This document shows positions 6,521 through 8,414 of a stretch of 8,414 bases of DNA, piece after piece. The first letter of the stretch is position 1. Every line of letters begins with the position of its first letter. The notes under the pieces are model-generated. The model had not been told where the DNA came from. It was given only the letters and a program-made list of their open reading frames with translations, and made no database searches. The position numbers and the translations under genes are program-made. The DNA comes from an uncultured Thalassospira sp. (GTDB lineage: Bacteria; Pseudomonadota; Alphaproteobacteria; Rhodospirillales_A; Thalassospiraceae): positions 1 to 8,414 of the forward strand of contig CAMPHD010000123.1 of the NCBI GenBank assembly GCA_946885765.1, given 5' to 3'.

Positions 6521-7435
6521 TCAGCTCTTATCCCATGGCGGTGTTCCACCAAACTCGCCTACCAGAAAATCGACAAAGGCCCGCACACGTGTCGGCAGGT
6601 AACGGTTTTCGGGATAAAGCGCGTAAACGGCGTGGGCTGGTGGCGTATAATCGGGCAAAACCACCTGAAGCTGGCCGTTGCGGATATATTCGCCGACTTC
6701 CCAGTGGGATTTAAGCGCGATGCCATGCCCGTCAAGGCACCAGCGGGTCAGGACTTCACCATTGTCTGAATCCATGGATCCTGAAACCGACAGGGTCACC
6801 GGACCTTCTTCCTGTGTGCCGAGCAGGGTCCATTGATATTGACGTGATCCCGGAAATCGCAGCAACAGGCAGTTATGGTGCAGTAAATCACCGGGTGCGC
6901 TGGGGATACCATGCCTTTTCAGATAGGCAGGGCTTGCGACCAGCATGCGTTTGTTGGCCGCAAGCTTGCGCACGATCAGCGAGCTTTCCTTTAGCTCGGC
7001 AATGCGAATGGCAAGGTCGACCTTGTCCTGAAGCAGGTCAAGCAACCGGTCGGAAAGGTGCAGTCTGACCTGCACATCGGGGTTTTTCTCGACAAACTTC
7101 GGAATGATCGGTGCGACATATTTATTGCCAAACGCAATCGGGCAGGTCAGCGTTACCGGGCCGCGCGTGGTGTTTTTCTGATTGGCGATGGCATTTTCGG
7201 CTTCTTGCATTTCGGCCAGAATACGCAGGCAGTGCCGGTAATAAACATCGCCTTCGGTGGTAAGATTCACCCGGCGCGTGGTGCGGTTCAAAAGCCTGAC
7301 ACCAAGCCGTTCTTCAAGACGCGCAATCCGGTTTGACACAACCGCCGCCGAATGGCGCAATTCACGCCCGGCGGCAGACAGGTTTCCAAGTTCGGCTACG
7401 CGGACAAAAATCTGGATGTCCTCAAAGTCGGACAT
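6521..7435 (-). CDS. LysR-family transcriptional regulator, divergent from puuD
   Basis: A 304-residue LysR-type regulator of normal length. The N-terminal winged helix-turn-helix (about residues 5-62) contains GNLSAAGRELRHSAAVVSNR, then RLEERLGVRLLNRTTRRVNL and TTEGDVYYRH. The effector-binding domain covers about 92-295, starting GPVTLTCPIAFG and including DLAIRIAEL and LDGHGIAL. The group resembles the DmlR/AaeR-like branch. The ATG at 7435 has AGGAG about ten bases upstream. It is transcribed away from puuD across a 250-base region with dyads, the classic arrangement for a LysR protein that controls its divergent neighbour and itself. Target (puuD or purine catabolism) and effector (perhaps a purine or urate) are inferred. 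It is convergent with the deacetylase gene, with 63 bases between and no clear terminator. Confidence 0.93.
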   Translation of the reverse strand: MSDFEDIQIFVRVAELGNLSAAGRELRHSAAVVSNRIARLEERLGVRLLNRTTRRVNLTTEGDVYYRHCLRILAEMQEAENAIANQKNTTRGPVTLTCPIAFGNKYVAPIIPKFVEKNPDVQVRLHLSDRLLDLLQDKVDLAIRIAELKESSLIVRKLAANKRMLVASPAYLKRHGIPSAPGDLLHHNCLLLRFPGSRQYQWTLLGTQEEGPVTLSVSGSMDSDNGEVLTRWCLDGHGIALKSHWEVGEYIRNGQLQVVLPDYTPPAHAVYALYPENRYLPTRVRAFVDFLVGEFGGTPPWDKS

Positions 7436-7685
7436 GGTGCGGGTGCTCCTGATATGGCGTTCTTGTTTTTGCTTTTTCGAATTTCAAGGCACTGTGCCAT
7501 TTTAAAAAATAACTTGAAAGTCATTTCGATTATGCACCTGCCCTTAATAATAGAGCGCCCGGATACGCTATGTTAGGACTCTGATTGGAATAATTCCGGA
7601 TCAATGCGGTCAAGCGTATCGCATAACCGGCAAGGGGACAGCAGGGCAGCATGAGAGACGCCCGGCAAGACGGAGGTTTCAACGG
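7436..7685. promoter_or_regulatory. Divergent control region between the LysR gene and puuD
   Basis: Two 11-base dyads stand out: GGCACTGTGCC (7488-7498, perfect arms around a central T), close to the LysR start, and GGAATAATTCC (7587-7597, perfect arms around a central A), about 90 bases before puuD. The second is nested inside a perfect 8-base inverted repeat, GATACGCT (7562-7569) and AGCGTATC (7613-7620). The 11-base dyads have the size of a LysR box but lack the strict T-N11-A ends. The region around 7500-7555 is AT-rich and probably holds the promoters, though no clear -35/-10 pair is seen. The puuD ribosome binding site is GGAGG at 7672-7676. Confidence 0.5.
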
Positions 7686-8350
7686 GTGGATATTCTGTTT
7701 CAGGACTGGATCAATTTGATCCTGCGCTGGGCGCATTTGATCACCGGTATCGCGTGGATCGGTTCATCCTTTTACTTCGTCTGGCTTGATCTGAGCCTGC
7801 GCAAGCGCCCAGGCATGGACGACGGTGTGTATGGCGAAGCCTGGATGGTCCATGGCGGGGGGTTTTACCATGTCAATAAATGGATGGTCGCGCCGAAATC
7901 CATGCCGCCCGAACTTCACTGGTTCAAGTATGAGGCCTATTTCACCTGGCTGACCGGTTTTGCGCTTCTGGTGACGATGTATTACTGGAGTGCCGAAAGC
8001 TATCTGATCGATCCGAATGTCATGCCGCTTGGCAAATGGGATGCGATCCTGATCGGTCTTGCGAGCCTGTTTGCCGGTTGGGTGATTTACGATCTGATGT
8101 GCAAAAGCCCGGTTGGCCAAAGCACCGGAAAGCTTGCGGTTGGCGTGTTCATTCTGGCGATGGTTGCGGCTTATGGCTTTACCCATGTGTTTAGCGGCCG
8201 CGGGGCGTTTATCCATGTCGGGGCGATGCTGGGCACGATCATGGCAGCCAACGTGTTTCGCATCATCATTCCCAACCAGAAAAAGGTCGTCGCCAGCCTG
8301 ATGGCGGGGGAAACGCCTGACCCGGCCTTGGGCTTGCAGGCCAAGCTAGA
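7686..8350 (+). CDS. puuD: Urate hydroxylase PuuD, membrane-bound (3' partial)
   Basis: The first ~220 residues of an integral membrane urate oxidase that converts urate to 5-hydroxyisourate, feeding the uricolytic pathway to allantoin. The N-terminal Urate_ox_N signature is clear: DWINLILRWAHLITGIAWIG then SSFYFVWLDLSLRK (7-40), GEAWMVHGGGFYHVNKW (50-66), LHWFKYEAYFTWLTGFALL (77-95) and FIHVGAMLGTIMAANVFRII (175-194). Membrane helices lie near 8-34, 84-101, 117-138, 149-168 and 174-194. The start is a GTG at 7686 with GGAGG nine bases upstream. Full-length relatives are about 400 residues, often ending in a cytochrome c domain; here the gene is cut by the contig end. Residues after about Lys220 (8345) derive from adapter sequence, so the TGA at 8406-8408 is not the real stop. 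Confidence 0.92.
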
Positions 8351-8414
8351 ATACACATCTCCGAGCCCACCAGACTCCAGAGCCTCTCGTATGCCCGCTG
8401 AAGGTTGAAAAAGG
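8346..8414 (+). other. Illumina Nextera adapter/index/P7 contamination at the contig end
   Basis: Bases 8351-8370 (ATACACATCTCCGAGCCCAC) match 20 consecutive bases of the Nextera read-2 transposase adapter, and CAGAC (8371-8375) matches its GAGAC end with one change. TCCAGAGC (8376-8383) sits where the 8-base i7 index belongs and, as I recall, differs by one base from index N704 (TCCTGAGC). TCTCGTATGCC (8385-8395) matches the P7 sequence that follows the index; the remaining bases are degraded and end TTGAAAAAGG. The exact junction with genomic DNA lies between about 8346 and 8351. Confidence 0.95.

Noticed and set aside
8346..8408. C-terminal tail and stop codon of the puuD open frame
   Set aside because: These codons read through Nextera adapter, index and P7 sequence rather than genomic DNA.

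Overview
The window looks like part of an alphaproteobacterial chromosome, about 55% G+C by eye. The gene set (a BMP-type purine or nucleoside ABC transporter, soluble chemoreceptors, an acetylpolyamine deacetylase, a membrane urate hydroxylase) and the codon choice suggest a marine Rhodospirillales-like organism such as Thalassospira. That genus is recalled from general familiarity and was not tested by any search.

Layout, left to right. (1) 3-1600: two overlapping ABC permease genes; the first lacks its 5' end. (2) 1601-1802: an intercistronic region with two strong stem-loops. (3) 1803-2885: the BMP-family periplasmic binding protein that serves this transporter, closed by a near-perfect intrinsic terminator (2921-2952). 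(4) 2957-3340, minus strand: a small uncharacterised protein whose gene runs convergently into that terminator. (5) 3341-3608: an AT-rich divergent intergenic region. (6) 3609-4142 and 4169-5344: an Aer-type PAS protein followed 26 bases later by a methyl-accepting chemotaxis protein without membrane segments, together a two-gene energy-taxis receptor; a stem-loop follows (5369-5395). (7) 5420-6457: an acetylpolyamine amidohydrolase of the histone deacetylase superfamily. (8) 6521-7435, minus strand: a LysR-type regulator. (9) 7436-7685: a divergent control region with several dyads. (10) 7686 to about 8350: the N-terminal part of a PuuD-type urate hydroxylase, cut off by the end of the sequence.

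The common theme is nitrogen-compound scavenging. The transporter probably imports purines or nucleosides, PuuD oxidises urate from purine breakdown, and the deacetylase releases polyamines from acetylated forms. The LysR gene is divergent from puuD and is its likely regulator. The PAS/MCP pair would steer swimming by sensing redox or energy state. Their place between the transporter and puuD is suggestive but does not prove a link.

The last 60 to 70 bases (about 8346-8414) are not genomic. They match the Illumina Nextera transposase end, an 8-base index and the start of the P7 sequence, with errors. The apparent stop codon of puuD at 8406-8408 therefore lies in adapter sequence.

I saw no RNA genes, insertion sequences, CRISPR arrays or prophage genes.
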